A stretch of DNA of 64,000 nucleotides, from the NCBI GenBank assembly GCA_016618085.1, contig JABLTG010000024.1, positions 1 to 64,000 of the forward strand, in the 5' to 3' direction. Every line of letters begins with the position of its first letter. The first letter of the stretch is position 1. Shown here piece after piece: positions 52,888 to 64,000 of this stretch. The position numbers and the translations under genes are program-made. This DNA is from Neovahlkampfia damariscottae. Lineage: Eukaryota; Heterolobosea; Selenaionea; Neovahlkampfiida; Neovahlkampfiidae. The notes under the pieces are model-generated. The model saw only the letters and a program-made list of their open reading frames with translations, had not been told where the DNA came from and made no database searches.

Positions 52888-53493
52888 ATGCAAAAATCAA
52901 AACTTCATACAACATTAACAGAGAAAGTTGATTGGATTCATAAAATTCATCCTTTCTCTTGTCCAAAAAATTTTTCGAAATCTAAAAAACACGTTTATAC
53001 AGCAGTGACTCAAAATACCATTTTACTTAGCTTTATATCACAAACAATTGTTAATATAATAGGATCTCCTTCTGCTTGCTGCTCAGATTTCGAACCAATT
53101 TACGACGAAGTTTTAAGATTACAAAATAGAATACTTTCTGACCCTCATTCACTTATAATTGCTGTAATATATTTTAAGAGATTTTCTGAACATAACAAAA
53201 TTTATTTTTCTCAACTTACAAATATTTTTTCAGCTTCATTAATGTTGGCAATGAAAATGAACGAAGATAAATTTTATACAAACAAAACGTTTTATACCAG
53301 ATTTCAAATTGAAGACATATCATTAAAACAATTCAATGAAATTGAAAAAAATATCCTAACTCAATTAGATTATAGATTAAATGTAAATTATGAAGAAATG
53401 AAACATTTTGTTGATTTTTATGGAGAAAAGTTATCAAATGAAATTCAAAACACAATTAAATTGAAAAGTCAAAGAAATAAAAAAAATGTTTAG
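52888..53493 (+). CDS. Cyclin (PHO80/cyclin-U-like)
   Basis: A single exon of 201 residues, mostly one cyclin box: FEPIYDEVLRLQNRILSDPH, SLIIAVIYFKRF, FSASLMLAMKMNEDKFYTN, and FNEIEKNILTQLDYRLNVN. The small size and the ...KMNED..Y.N.. ..LD..L.V pattern fit PHO80/cyclin-P/U proteins, which partner Pho85/CDK5-type kinases. Two CCAAT-type boxes lie at about 52782 and 52811. Its TAG (53491-53493) overlaps the stop codon of the opposing kanadaptin gene. Confidence 0.82.
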   Translation: MQKSKLHTTLTEKVDWIHKIHPFSCPKNFSKSKKHVYTAVTQNTILLSFISQTIVNIIGSPSACCSDFEPIYDEVLRLQNRILSDPHSLIIAVIYFKRFSEHNKIYFSQLTNIFSASLMLAMKMNEDKFYTNKTFYTRFQIEDISLKQFNEIEKNILTQLDYRLNVNYEEMKHFVDFYGEKLSNEIQNTIKLKSQRNKKNV

Positions 53494-55034
53494 TATCCAT
53501 ATTTTTCATTTAATTTTGTTCTACCATCTCCTTTTTGATCTTGAGGAGCTGTCCATTCAGATTTTGTTTCGTCTGTATTTTGATACCAATTTGGAGCTGA
53601 TTTTATTTTTGAAACAGGTAACTCTTCTTTTTCTTCTTCTTTTGAAGATTCATTATTAGAAACTTGTGGTTCCATTTCATCTTGATGCAAATAGTTTTCT
53701 TGATCTTCTTCAAGGGTTGAAGGGGAAAAATCATCATCTTCTTCAATCTCTGGTTGTTTTTCTTGTCCTACAATGATACTTGGATTATTTTCTAATTTGG
53801 ATGGAAGTTGTTCATTGAAAACTAATCCAACAGGAGCAGATACGATTTTTTGAGGAACTTTGAATTCTTTTGGTTGTTTTATTTCGTAACTAGGAGTATC
53901 TTTTAGAGTATTTTTAGTTGTTGAACTCGGGACAAAATTGATTTCTTGGACATCCACTTTTTTAGGTTTTGATTGATGACTGATATTAGGATTGGTTGGT
54001 TTATTCGATTTCTTTTTGATAAACATATTTTGAGTAATCACATCCATTTTTTCTTCTTCCTTATTTTGTTCTTTTGTTTTTAATGTTGCAATTGCAGGCT
54101 TTGAAATATCAATTAATTTATCCAATCGATCTCTTTCTTCTAGCAAACTAGACAAAGATTCATCAATATTATCTGTATCTTCAGTCACTATTTTCTTTTC
54201 CATTTCTCTCATATAAGCATCTAAAGGATCATCCTCTTCTTCATTCGCTTGATTTTTTGATTGTTTTAATGTTGATCTGTCATTGATTTCTTTCTTTCTT
54301 TTTTCAAGCTCCAAAATTTCAAGATGAATTTTTTCTCTTTGTTTTGATAAAGTATGTTGTGTTTCTACTCTTTCTTTAACTTTTTTAATTTTTGGTTTTT
54401 TTGTTCTATCAAAAAATTCATCATCTTCATCAAACATTGAATACGGATTGACTTCATCTTCAATTCTTAATCTTTTTTTATTTCTTAATTCTTCTTCATC
54501 TTCTTCATCAAATACATCTTTTTCTTCTTCATCTTCTTCTGATTCATTTTCATTTTCATCATCTTTTGAAAATAAATTTTTTTTTTCTGCAACATGTTTC
54601 TTTACCACTTCCTCCAATGCTTTATTTTGAATTTTTCTTTGTTGTTCTGATAATAATAATGCTTTTTGATCATCTGATGATACTACGTATTGTCTTGTTG
54701 ATTCACCAAATTTTAACAAGTCTCCACATCTCAGAGGTATATAATGAAATGATTTGATTTCTTCTTTATTCCAAAATGTGTGATGTGTTGAACCTAAATC
54801 ATATATATATATTCTACCATTATTTCTATGTTGTATTATTGCATGTTGTCTTGAAATACTTGGATGTTCAAAAACGAAATTATTTGTACAAAGTTCTTCA
54901 TTTCTTCCAATAACAACGAATTGTTCATTCTCTGGAAACTTTATAGTATCAATAATAGTTCCATTTTTTAAAACTTCCAAGTAGTATTTTATTGTTGGTT
55001 TTGATGACCATGCAGGTGTTTCATAACGTTTCAT
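53490..55034 (-). CDS. Kanadaptin homologue (FHA-domain protein)
   Basis: A single exon of 514 residues. A short N-terminus (KRYETPAWSSKPT) leads to an FHA domain (about 30-125; FVVIGRNEELC, HPSISRQHAIIQHR, YDLGSTHHTFWN). Acidic and coiled-coil regions follow, including DPLDAYMREMEKKI and a second predicted domain, and the protein ends with the family-typical EWTAPQDQKGDGRTKLNEKYGY-type motif. This order matches kanadaptin (SLC4A1AP), a nuclear protein associated with splicing and phosphopeptide binding. The acidic Glu/Asp run (about 165-205) creates a poly-Ser open frame on the other strand that is not a gene. The CCAAT-type box is at about 55058. Confidence 0.88.
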   Translation of the reverse strand: MKRYETPAWSSKPTIKYYLEVLKNGTIIDTIKFPENEQFVVIGRNEELCTNNFVFEHPSISRQHAIIQHRNNGRIYIYDLGSTHHTFWNKEEIKSFHYIPLRCGDLLKFGESTRQYVVSSDDQKALLLSEQQRKIQNKALEEVVKKHVAEKKNLFSKDDENENESEEDEEEKDVFDEEDEEELRNKKRLRIEDEVNPYSMFDEDDEFFDRTKKPKIKKVKERVETQHTLSKQREKIHLEILELEKRKKEINDRSTLKQSKNQANEEEDDPLDAYMREMEKKIVTEDTDNIDESLSSLLEERDRLDKLIDISKPAIATLKTKEQNKEEEKMDVITQNMFIKKKSNKPTNPNISHQSKPKKVDVQEINFVPSSTTKNTLKDTPSYEIKQPKEFKVPQKIVSAPVGLVFNEQLPSKLENNPSIIVGQEKQPEIEEDDDFSPSTLEEDQENYLHQDEMEPQVSNNESSKEEEKEELPVSKIKSAPNWYQNTDETKSEWTAPQDQKGDGRTKLNEKYGY

Positions 55035-55085
55035 TTTGGTTGAATGAAGATTAGGTTTGATTGGATAAATTTTAATGTGCTTTTT

Positions 55086-56315
55086 TTACAAAAAATTTTT
55101 ATGTTTTACATCTTCAGATGGAATCCAAAAAGCTAAATTTTGACATGATGAAGCCATCATTAAATATTTTGGATTAAATTTTAAACAGTGAACTGGACCA
55201 GCATGTCCACTTAGAACTGTAATTTTATTGCCAGTGAATATTTCCCAAATATGAATTTTACCATCTTCAGATCCTATCATTATGTACTCTTCATCTGGTG
55301 TATAACAAGCTTCAAGTGATAAAGCACTTTCATTTGAAAAATCTGTTATCTCTAATATTTTTTTTTCCAATTGCATTGCGTCTAATATGATAATACTGTT
55401 GGTTGTTGTTACACAAATTGTATTTCCTCTTGGTCCAAACTATTAAAAACAGAATTTAACATTTAACTTTTTCCAACTTACTTTTAGACCTGTGTATTCA
55501 ACTGCTGTTTGAGAATCCAATACACATGAATCAAAAGCACCCTTTAAAGAAAAATATAAACTTTTTTTGTTCTTACTTGATCAACATTTCTTACATCATA
55601 TAATTTTAAAAGATTAACACTTGTTGCAACAGCCAATACTTTACCAAATGTACCTATTTGACCATAAGATCTTTAAAATTAATATATAAAAATGAGAGTT
55701 ACTTTCCTTGAACTTTCACAGAAGCATGACTGTAATTTGTCTTTAAATCCCATAATCGAATCTAATACAAAGGATAAATGATTTTTTTTAGATTTAACTG
55801 TATTATCTACTGAAGAACTTACAAATGTATCATCTGATGGTGACATTGAAATTGAAGTCACTCTTCCTCTGTGTCCGGAAAAATACTGAAGAAATTTATT
55901 ATCATAAAAAGAATAATATCTAATTGAATCTTTGAAGAGAATTAAAATTTGAAAATAAAATTAAAATACCATCAAAATCATTTTTTGAAGCACAAAGTAC
56001 TTCAGATTCACTATGAGTAAAACAGATTTTATCACAACCATATTTCTTTGAATAAGTTTTTTTTTGTAATCTTTGGAGTTTAATTTAATTAATTTTTGAA
56101 TTTTACCTTCCTTCATTGACATCATATAATTGCATTGTTTCGTCATCTCCTGATGTTGCCAAGAAATTTCCATCATCAGAAAATGAAATTGAATTTATTT
56201 CTTTTTTCTAGTTTTTTTGAATCAGTTTTTGTTTTAATGTTACATTTTCTTTAAAAACTCTACCCATTTGTAGAGTTGGAAATATATTTTTATTCAGTTT
56301 TTGTCCTTGAATCAT
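55086..56315 (-). CDS. WDR82: WDR82/Swd2 (COMPASS and cleavage-factor WD protein)
   Basis: Eight exons (56315-56244, 56207-56107, 56070-55970, 55929-55799, 55761-55703, 55670-55577, 55541-55482, 55439-55086) encode 323 residues. Blade sequences follow WDR82: GRVFKENKKEINSISFSDDG, LYDVNEGRLQKKTYSKKYG, IRYYSFYDNKFLQYFSGH, SMSPSDDTFVSSSVDNTIR, LEACYTPDEEYIMIGSEDGK, IHIWEIFTG, and FNPKYLMMASSCQNLAFW. It links Set1/COMPASS histone H3K4 methylation with transcription termination. The introns are small and each preserves a WD blade. The CCAAT-type box is at about 56349, some 30 nt upstream. Confidence 0.92.
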
Positions 56316-56459
56316 TGTTGTGTGAACGAAAAAATGAAAGTAATTTAATTGGCTAATGGAACAAATGGAAAATATTAAACAAAAAATGACCAAAATATAG
56401 AATTCAAAATTGTTTTTTTTTTTTCAAAAAAAAAGATCAAAAATCATTGGTCAATTAAA

Positions 56460-58651
56460 ATGAGTGAAAAAAGAGAAAAAATAATCATTGAAGGAAGTTC
56501 AAATGGACCTGAATCACCTGTAGTCAGTGAAGATATGAGTGTACCATTTGACAGTTTAAAAATAACATATGATCCAAATTCAAAAAACAAAACAAAACAA
56601 CAAAGAGAATTTCAAGAATTACAAAGATTACTACGTCAAGAAACTGAATCACCTTTTGATAAAAAAAGATCATCATTCAATTCAAAACAAACATCAAGTT
56701 CAAAACAACCTGTTGATATTGATTTTTTAAATGTTGCTTCTGTACCAAGGACAGAAAGTACAGAAATTATCTCTTCACGTAAAGTTGTTAAAAAAGATGA
56801 CCTTGAATCATTTATGTCAGAATGGGAAGAATTATCAGAATTATTTGATTATAAAGAATTTGAAGTATTAACAACTTTGGAAAAGAGTTTTGAAAAAATT
56901 TCAGAAAGAACTTTTTCAATTACCAAAAAATGGATGGATATTAGTGATTTAAATCGTTTAGAAATTATACATGAATGTATTGAAAATATAGAATCAAATT
57001 CAAAATCAAATTATTTTGATTCTTTGAAAACCTTATTGTACATTTCACTTGGTTGTTTTAATGAAATTGGAACGGATTCAAAAAAAATTCAAATTTATCA
57101 AATGAAAGAAAATTTTAAATTATTATCAAAGAGTAATGTATTTGATTTAATCTCTGAGAATTCTTTGTTTTTTATCCATCAAGTTTTAAAGTAAGAAAAA
57201 TTATTTTTTTACACATTCATTTTTAAGGTCAAAAAATAATGTCAGAGAACCAGAAGTGATTAAGTTAAAGTTAAATATACTCTTTATATATTTGTACAAT
57301 GCCAAAGAAATTTTACAAAATGAAGAAGATTTAAAGGAAATGAAAATTAATTTACTTTTAAAAGAAACTCCGTTTATATCTTCACTTTTTGATATCATAC
57401 TACAAGTTACATCTAACAAAAATGTACAACTTTTACCATTAAAAAAAGTAAGAAAATCACAAAATTCAAATTTAACATTTTAAAAAGATTTTAATGGTTT
57501 TGATGGAATGTTTAAATGTAGTTTTTGGTCATCCGACAAAAGAACCTTCATTTTTAAAAGTTAAAGAATTACCTAAATTTGAAAAACGATCTGATTATAA
57601 ATTAAAAACCAATGATATTTCAAAATCATTTAACTGTTTTGATTATGATAAAAAGAATCATAAATTATTATCAACATTAGAAAGAGAGAAAATACTTCAA
57701 AAATCAAAAACTAAATTGAATTTATCAGAAAAATTAAAAAATGAATCCAAAAAAGAAATTGATCCAAAAAAACATGAAGAGATATTATACAAAATGTTGT
57801 ATCCAAATTTACCAAAAATCATACTTAGTTTATGTAAAACTATATTTTCATCATTACCAGATTCAAATTATAAAGGTCCAATTTCATATGAAGATCATGT
57901 TGATTTAACCAATGAATTTGATTTAAACAGACATAAACAAATCATTTTGAATACAATTTCCGAAATTATTTTAAATTTGAATTATCACTTCAAAATGAAC
58001 AATTTACATCAAAGTTGTTATTTCAATTTTTTATTTTTTGATGTCAATGGAATCATTATTCTTTTGAAATATTTTTCACAAGATTTAGATGATTTATTAC
58101 TCAATACAAAACATAATGATTCTAGAATTTCAATTTTAAATTCAAAAATAGTGAAAGATGATAATACTCCTTTAACAAGAATTTCAACAATTTTAATTAA
58201 TTTCATGAAAATATTAAGAAACTTAACAAAAAATCATCCAATTAGAATTAATCTATTAATCAATGAAAATGCGACCAAAATTTTAAAAAAATGTTTGAAA
58301 TTTGATATTCCAAAATTAAGATATTATACTTTAAAATTGATTAAACAATGTATTCCTTCTTGTACATACAAATGGAGAAAAGGAAATATGAATGTAATAT
58401 CAATGATTTATGAATACCTTCCACCTGATTTATTTGAGAATTTTTTAGTTTATCATAAAATTTCAAAGAAAGATATGACTATAATTGATAATCAATTTCA
58501 AGATTTAATTGAAGATTTTAATAATAAGAATTATGAAAAAATGGAAATTGAAGATGATGATTTGAAAGAACAATTTAAAATATACAACAAAATTGTATTG
58601 GATGATTTATTTTGTAAGAATTATGAAATTTGGTTAAATCAAATTATTTAA
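56460..58651 (+). CDS. STRIP (striatin-interacting protein / Far11 / FAM40) homologue
   Basis: Three exons (56460-57190, 57228-57447, 57488-58651) encode 704 residues. After a polar N-terminus comes the N1221-type helical region (EWEELSELFDYKEFEVLTTL, LLYISLGCFNEIG, LLPLKKILMVLMECLNVVFG). The C-terminal DUF3402 part ends with TLKLIKQCIPSCTYKWRKGN and NMNVISMIYEYLPPDLFE, which corresponds to the conserved KWRQ-NMK-IIS-IY segment of STRIP1/2 and yeast Far11. STRIP is the scaffold of the STRIPAK phosphatase-kinase complex that controls Hippo, cell shape and TORC2 signalling. An ATTGG box at 56449-56453 lies 6 nt before the ATG. Confidence 0.85.
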
Positions 58652-58721
58652 AATAAAATACATTATTTGTTTTGTTTTTGTAGATTTAACTTTCCATTTG
58701 GAGTTTTTTTGACGAATCAAA

Positions 58722-58994
58722 ATGTCTTCAATTTTTTTAAGAAAGTTGACGAAAGTCACACTCAAACAAAACTTATTAACACAACAAAAGAATCAATTTT
58801 CAATCAATTTTATAAATTTAAATAATAAAAATACATTTACCTCAAAAGATTTAGAAGATGGAAGAACTGAATATTCTTTACACAGAGATTTTCCAGAACC
58901 AACTTATGAATATGAAGATGATCAAGATAATGAATTTTGGTGGAATTTAGCAGAACAATTACAAATGAAAAATGAATTTGAAGGAAAAAAATAA
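58722..58994 (+). CDS. Small protein with a mitochondrial-type presequence
   Basis: A 90-residue single exon. The first 25 residues are basic and Ser/Thr/Leu-rich without acids (SSIFLRKLTKVTLKQNLLT), consistent with mitochondrial import. The remainder is acidic and aromatic (YSLHRDFPEPTYEYEDDQDN, then FWWNLAEQLQMKNEFE). Such sequences are common in accessory subunits of respiratory complexes, but I recognise no family. No clean CCAAT box lies just upstream. It is convergent with cyclase copy 2, 32 bp between stops. Confidence 0.5.
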   Translation: MSSIFLRKLTKVTLKQNLLTQQKNQFSINFINLNNKNTFTSKDLEDGRTEYSLHRDFPEPTYEYEDDQDNEFWWNLAEQLQMKNEFEGKK

Positions 58995-59026
58995 AAAAAT
59001 TTTGAAACAAAAAATTGATAAAAAAT

Positions 59027-62000
59027 TTATTCATCAATTTGATCAATTTTCTTTGCAACTTCAATTAATTGTTTGAATTTTTCAGGATTTCCCATTAATT
59101 TTCGAATCAATACTAATTGATCTTTCATTGAACAAGACACATTATTCATTGAAATTGGTTCTGGATCACCATCTTTTGAAATCCTAATTTCTCCTTTCCA
59201 ATCATCAGGTAATTCAATTAATTGATATAATTCACATACATTTGAATAAAAATTACAAATTTTCTTTTCATTCTTGAGAGATGAAAAAATTTCAAATGAC
59301 TCCAACAATCTCTTTTGATTGAACAATTTCAATCCATTTTGAAATTTTTCATTATCAAATTTTTGATTTTGATTGACAACTTCAAATAACTTTTTAGCTT
59401 TATTTTGACCTTTAAGATAAAAAGAACCTAATAAATTGCATTTAATTTCAGATTTGATTTCTTCATATATTTCTTGAGTAATGATCATATCAACTCCAAA
59501 TGATTTAGTTAATGACTCCATTCTTGAAGCTGTATTAACTGTTTTTGAAATTACAGTTGCATCTAAACGTTCTTCAAAACCTAATGTTCCCAACATCACA
59601 TTTCCAAAAGACAAACCAACACCAATACATATTGGAATCTCTTTGTTTTTATTCAAAATTTTCAATTCTTGTAACATTTGAATACCTGCTTTCACACCAT
59701 CCAATGGACATCTTGGAAATATTGCCATTACACAATCACCAATAAATTTATCTACAAAACCATGATTTGATGAAATACATGGAGCTAATTTACTCAAAAT
59801 TTCATTAACAAATTGAAAAGATTCTTTTGCATTCATTTTATCTGTTATTGATGTAAAGTTACGAATATCAGAAAACATAACTGTCATTTTCTTTTCAACT
59901 GATTCAGAAGGTTGAATATTTCTAACATCTTTTTTTGATAATTGATTTAAGAATTCTGATGGTAAGAATCTTGCATAGGCATTATTGATTGTTTTTACAT
60001 CTTCAAATAATGTGATGTTTTCAATAGCAATAGCAACTTGTGATAAAATATGTTGAAAAATGAATTTTCTACTTTTGTTGAATGTTCCTTCCATTGAATT
60101 ATTTTCTAAATAAAGTACACCTGATATTTTATTTCCTTTGATAATTGGAGCACAAAGGATTGATTTAACTTTGTTTTGTTGAATATATTTATCTTCTGGT
60201 AATTGATTTAATGCATTTTTCATGATGATGATATCATGTTGATTCAAACATTGATTGAAAATTCGAGTACACAAAATGTTTGAATTGTCAGTTATTTCAA
60301 CATTAATATTCAATTTCTCTTTTGAGAATTCAGATTTAATAATGAATTTGTTCTTTTCTTTCAATATAATGAATCCTTTTTCTGCACCTGCATTCTGTGC
60401 AATAATTTGATTCAATTGAGTCAATAAACGATCTTTATCTAATCCTTCTGAAATTGTTTCAGATGATTTGAGAACTGTTTGAAGATCAATAGAAACACCA
60501 CCTGAAGAAGTTGTTCCCATAGTTGTTGTTGTTTGTCCTCCTGTTGATGATATCGTATTTGTATCAATTGAACTTGAAGAAGTATTTTCCATTGAATAAT
60601 TTGTAGGATTTAAATGTCTATACTTACAAACTACTTCCATTGCTTTGTATTTCTTGTATGCTTCATTCTCAAGAAAATTACCATATTCTTGAAATTCTAT
60701 TGTTCGATGACAAAATTCAGCAAAATATTCATAACACAAAGCCAAAATAAAATCAAATTTTTCAGATGATTTTATAGCTTTTTGAAAAGCTATAAATGTA
60801 GCCATATTGTCTTCATTCAAAATGCTTTGATAAATTGCCTCTGAAAAATGAAGTCTAGGTTCAAAATATTCAGCATTGATTTCATTGTGGACTTTAAAAA
60901 AATCAATATATTTTTTGATTTCATCAAGATATTGTTTTGGTGAAGGAAGTGAGTAATAAGTCAATATTGTATAAATAAGACCTTCATAATGTTGAAATGT
61001 TCCAACAGATTCAATTTTGTATTCATTTTGATATTTTTCAATTGCTTCTTTTGCTGAATCAAAATCTCTTAATAAATACAGGCAACATATTTTTACACAT
61101 TGATTTAAAGCTCTAACAAATGGAATATTTTCAAGCCCAGGTAAAACAAACTTTGGTTGGTATGAATTTATTCTACCTATCATTATCTCACATTTTGTTC
61201 GAAACATTTCAACCATGTCACCAGCAACAACAAATCCTGTGCTGTTGATGATATAAACAGATGACTCAACTTCATGAAGCGCTCTTTTATAATTACAACC
61301 ATTTCCAAGTTTTATATCTGTTGAAACTACTTTACACATTGATCCGTATTGATACTCACCAATACTCAATGCATATGTGTATCCAGATTCAGCTATTTTA
61401 ATCGCTTTTTCTAATGATCCGGAGAATATACCATTGAAAATTATATAACATGTTAAATAGAGGTTCAATTGTGGATCTTTGATTGTATCAATCAAATCAG
61501 CTGTAAAAATAGCTAGTTTTCGAAGTCCTGGACTTTCATAATATGCTTGACACATCCAAGCAGCAGAACTACAAAGTGGAGCAGCGAATTTATTATATCC
61601 TTCTTTAATGCAAAGATCAACACCCAGTAACCAAATAGTAAGAGCTGTTTCATATTGACATGTTCTAGAAAATTGTCCAACTGCTTGAAAAATAAATCCC
61701 ATAAATTTAGTGATTTCTTCATTTGATTGCTCAGGAATTGCATCAAGAAATTCTTGTGCTGAATTTTTGTTCAATAAAAACTTAGAAATTTCTTCATGAA
61801 GATTCTTTGCCCATTTTCCTAATGATATAGAATCTAAAGTTGCAATATGTTTTGAGAAATCAAACTCTGCTAATATTTGATATGTCAATTCAATACCTCT
61901 TTTAAAGTTTGAAGTTATATTTATCAAGATAATATATGAAGTTGCAACTTCAAGTTTTTCTAAATTTGTTATACTGTTTACAAGCAATTCTTCAAAAATT

Positions 62001-63994
62001 TCCGAAGCTTCATCTAAATTTTTTACAAGACATAAGTTACCTGCGAGCATTGTAAGTACTTTGTAAGTCAATTTGTGATCTGATTTCCAACTACTTTCAG
62101 GTAATAATGATTTCGCAATCTTTGAGTAATTTACAGCTGAATCAAAAGCATGACTTTGTAATGCAGTGATTGAAGCTCTTAAATTCAATTGAATCAATTG
62201 ATTTTTGTCTTTAAAATAATCTCCTGCTGAATTCAAATGATTGACAATATCGAAAATGTATTTTTCAAATTCATTTTTTTTTGTTGCTGCTTCCAAGAAT
62301 ATACTTCCAATTTGAAAATGAACTTGTTGTTTATTTGGATATATTTCATAAGAAGCTTGTTGTAAACGATCATGAACAAATTTAAATGAATTTCCAATTT
62401 CAAAGATCCATCCTTTTGTTATGACTTCTAATAATCCTTGATATAGTTCTTCTTCTGTCAATTGGAGTAATGTTGAAAGTAAATCTAAATTAAATTCTAC
62501 ACCAATACATGATGCAATATTCAATATCTTTTTTGTTTCTTCTGAAAATTCATGAACTTTTTCAATCATAAATTCAACAACATTTTCACTAAATTTAACT
62601 TTTGAAATTTCATCTAAATTCCAAACCCATTTTTCATTTTGATAATTAAATTTGATAAGTTTTTTATCATACAAATTGAAAATGAATTCTTTGATGAAGA
62701 ATGGATTACCATTGGTTTTTGAGTAAATCAATTTTGAAAGATCTATGACATCACTTGAATCCAATGTATCTTTTAACATTTCTTCAACATCTTCCATTTT
62801 CAAATTTTTCAAGTTGATAGTTTCAAATCCTCTTTCTTTAATTAATGGATCTAAAATTGTAACCATTGGATGCGTTGAAGAAACTTCATTATCTCTGTAG
62901 GCACCAATCAGTAACATTTTTGAATTTGGTTCTTGAATCAATGATCGAATCAATTGTAAAGAAGGAATATCAGCCCATTGTAAATCATCAACGAATAAAC
63001 ATAATAATTTGTCTCCTGAAATAACATTAAAGAAGTCAATCAATGTAATGATGAATCTCTTTTGCTGTTCTGCTTCACTGGCTAATTCTTCGAGATCTTC
63101 TTGTTCTCCTAAAATATATTCACTTTCTTTGATCAAAGATGTTAAAACTTTTCCATTTTTGTTGAGCGCCTTTAAGATCATATCTTTTTCCTTTTTCAAA
63201 TTTTCTTGTGATTCTGATGACAAAAGTTGAAAATATTTCTTTAAAATTCTTTGAAAAAAAGTTAGTTTATACAAGAAATCTTACTGTATAAAAGCAGAGA
63301 AAGGTGATTGTAAAAATTGATCAAACTTTCCTGTTAAGATCATACTTTCGTTTTTGTTTGAAAGAATTTCATGAATAAGACTCTACAAAAATAAAAATTA
63401 AAAAAAGTGAGAACTTACTGATTTACCAATTCCAGATACTCCAGATATCATAATCATTTCTGTTACTTTGCTATCTTTTATGTTATTTATCTTTTCTTTG
63501 AAAAGTTGTATTTCAGTATCTCTTCCATATAACTTATTCTCAAATGAAAGAATATCATCAACATCATACATTCCAGCTTTAAATTTCTTCAATTCTTCTT
63601 GGTTATTCAAATTTTTTAAAATGAATTCTAATTCTTTCTTTGCTCCTATGATTGAACAATATCTTTCACTTTGACTTTTTTTAATCATTTTTTGTATAAC
63701 TTCTTCAATATAACTTGGAGTATCTTTTCTAAAAGATGACATCAAAGGTGGTTTTTCTGCTATGTGGGAGTAAATAACTTCATTTGGTTGTCCTTTGAAA
63801 GGAATTTCTCCAGTGAAAAGTTGAAATAAAGATATACCAAGTGAGTAAATATCACTTGTTTTATCAATTTGTTTTGATGTTCTTCCACTTTGTTCAGGAC
63901 TCATGTAAAAGTAAGTACCTGTCAAAAAAGTGTTAAAAAAATTTTCGTTTTTTACCTCTTTCATTGTTTGGAATTGATGGATTTTTCAAAGAAA
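59027..63994 (-). CDS. Ser/Thr kinase - AAA ATPase - TPR - GAF - adenylyl cyclase, copy 2 (5' end beyond window)
   Basis: Exons visible: 63994-63956, 63918-63419, 63382-63285 and 63248-59027. The window edge removes the first part of the kinase. Seen: kinase C-lobe (GTYFYMSPEQSGRTSKQ, DIYSLGISLFQLFTGEIPF), AAA P-loop GVSGIGKS, Walker B LFVDDLQWAD, a long helical TPR-like region, a Ser/Thr-rich linker, GAF (AQNAGAEKGFIIL to SGVLYLENNS) and class III cyclase with both metal Asp (FSDIRNF, IGDCVM), the adenine-contact Lys (VDKFIGD), Thr (DATVISKTVNTASR), catalytic Asn and Arg. All catalytic residues are present, so it should be active. It parallels copy 1 domain for domain but is clearly diverged, and its introns near the P-loop are displaced by a few codons. 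The copies lie 41 kb apart in opposite orientation. Confidence 0.9.
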
Positions 63995-64000
63995 CTAAAA

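Noticed and set aside
54448-54630. Poly-Ser open frame opposite kanadaptin
   Set aside because: Complement of an acidic Glu/Asp stretch; no promoter and no independent support.
1-64000. tRNA, rRNA, snRNA genes, CRISPR arrays, intact transposons
   Set aside because: I looked for typical T-arm, U-snRNA, repeat-spacer and terminal-repeat patterns by eye and saw none; a covariance-model search (tRNAscan, Rfam) would be decisive.

Overview
The window is a gene-dense stretch of nuclear DNA from a unicellular eukaryote. It is very AT-rich, uses the standard genetic code (TAA, TGA and TAG stops), and carries GT-AG introns of mostly about 28-45 nt. Histone H2B, a spliceosomal cyclophilin, an Seh1 nucleoporin, ALG12, an actin and mitochondrial leucine and fatty-acid catabolism enzymes show an aerobic protist with an ordinary endomembrane system. 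RGS-START proteins, kinase-AAA-GAF-cyclases, a T4 Rnl2-type RNA ligase and a bacterial-type alanine racemase suggest a free-living amoeboid or flagellate lineage (heterolobosean- or amoebozoan-like). This placement is inference; no marker in the window settles it. I joined exons by hand, and for almost every multi-exon gene the summed exon length is a multiple of three with a recognisable protein across each join.

Layout. 1-3.3 kb: an unknown gene end, coding-like debris, then an ER-linked pair on the minus strand (CS/p23 protein, ALG12). 3.4-8.1 kb: a fatty-acid elongase and two tandem RGS-START paralogues. 8.2-12.1 kb: ribosomal protein uS7, histone H2B, alanine racemase and an F-box/LRR protein. 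12.3-17.8 kb: a complete 1,800-residue kinase-AAA-GAF-adenylyl cyclase, with a second, incomplete copy at 59-64 kb in the opposite orientation. 17.8-27.3 kb: methylcrotonyl-CoA carboxylase beta, a myotubularin fused to a myosin-V-type dilute domain, GPN1, a PH-domain AGC kinase (PKB-like) and an ankyrin protein. 27.5-35.5 kb: an RNFT-type RING protein, an SPFH protein, PPIL4 and a duplicated spermine-synthase-like protein with a signal peptide and a C-terminal KDEL. 35.6-44.3 kb: a divergent actin, two thioredoxin-fold genes, enoyl-CoA hydratase, Seh1, a fatty-acid hydroxylase family enzyme, an amidohydrolase and an RNA ligase. 44.4-59 kb: a novel acidic protein, an ML-domain (NPC2-like) protein, a second hydroxylase, TMEM234, B-box and F-box-like proteins, an NPC1 N-terminal-domain protein, a cyclin, kanadaptin, WDR82 and STRIP.

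Genome style. Nearly every gene has a CCAAT box (either orientation) close upstream of its start codon, sometimes touching it. Convergent genes end within a few bases of each other, and twice their stop codons overlap. Themes that recur are phosphoinositide, cAMP and G-protein signalling (MTM-DIL, PKB-like, two cyclases, RGS-START) and lipid handling (ELO, two hydroxylases, ML, NPC1-NTD, START). The observations I would follow first are the MTM-DIL fusion, the ER-targeted double spermine-synthase-like protein, the ALG12/CS overlap in which an intron contains the ALG12 stop, and the cyclase-output version of a sensor architecture known from fungi and bacteria.
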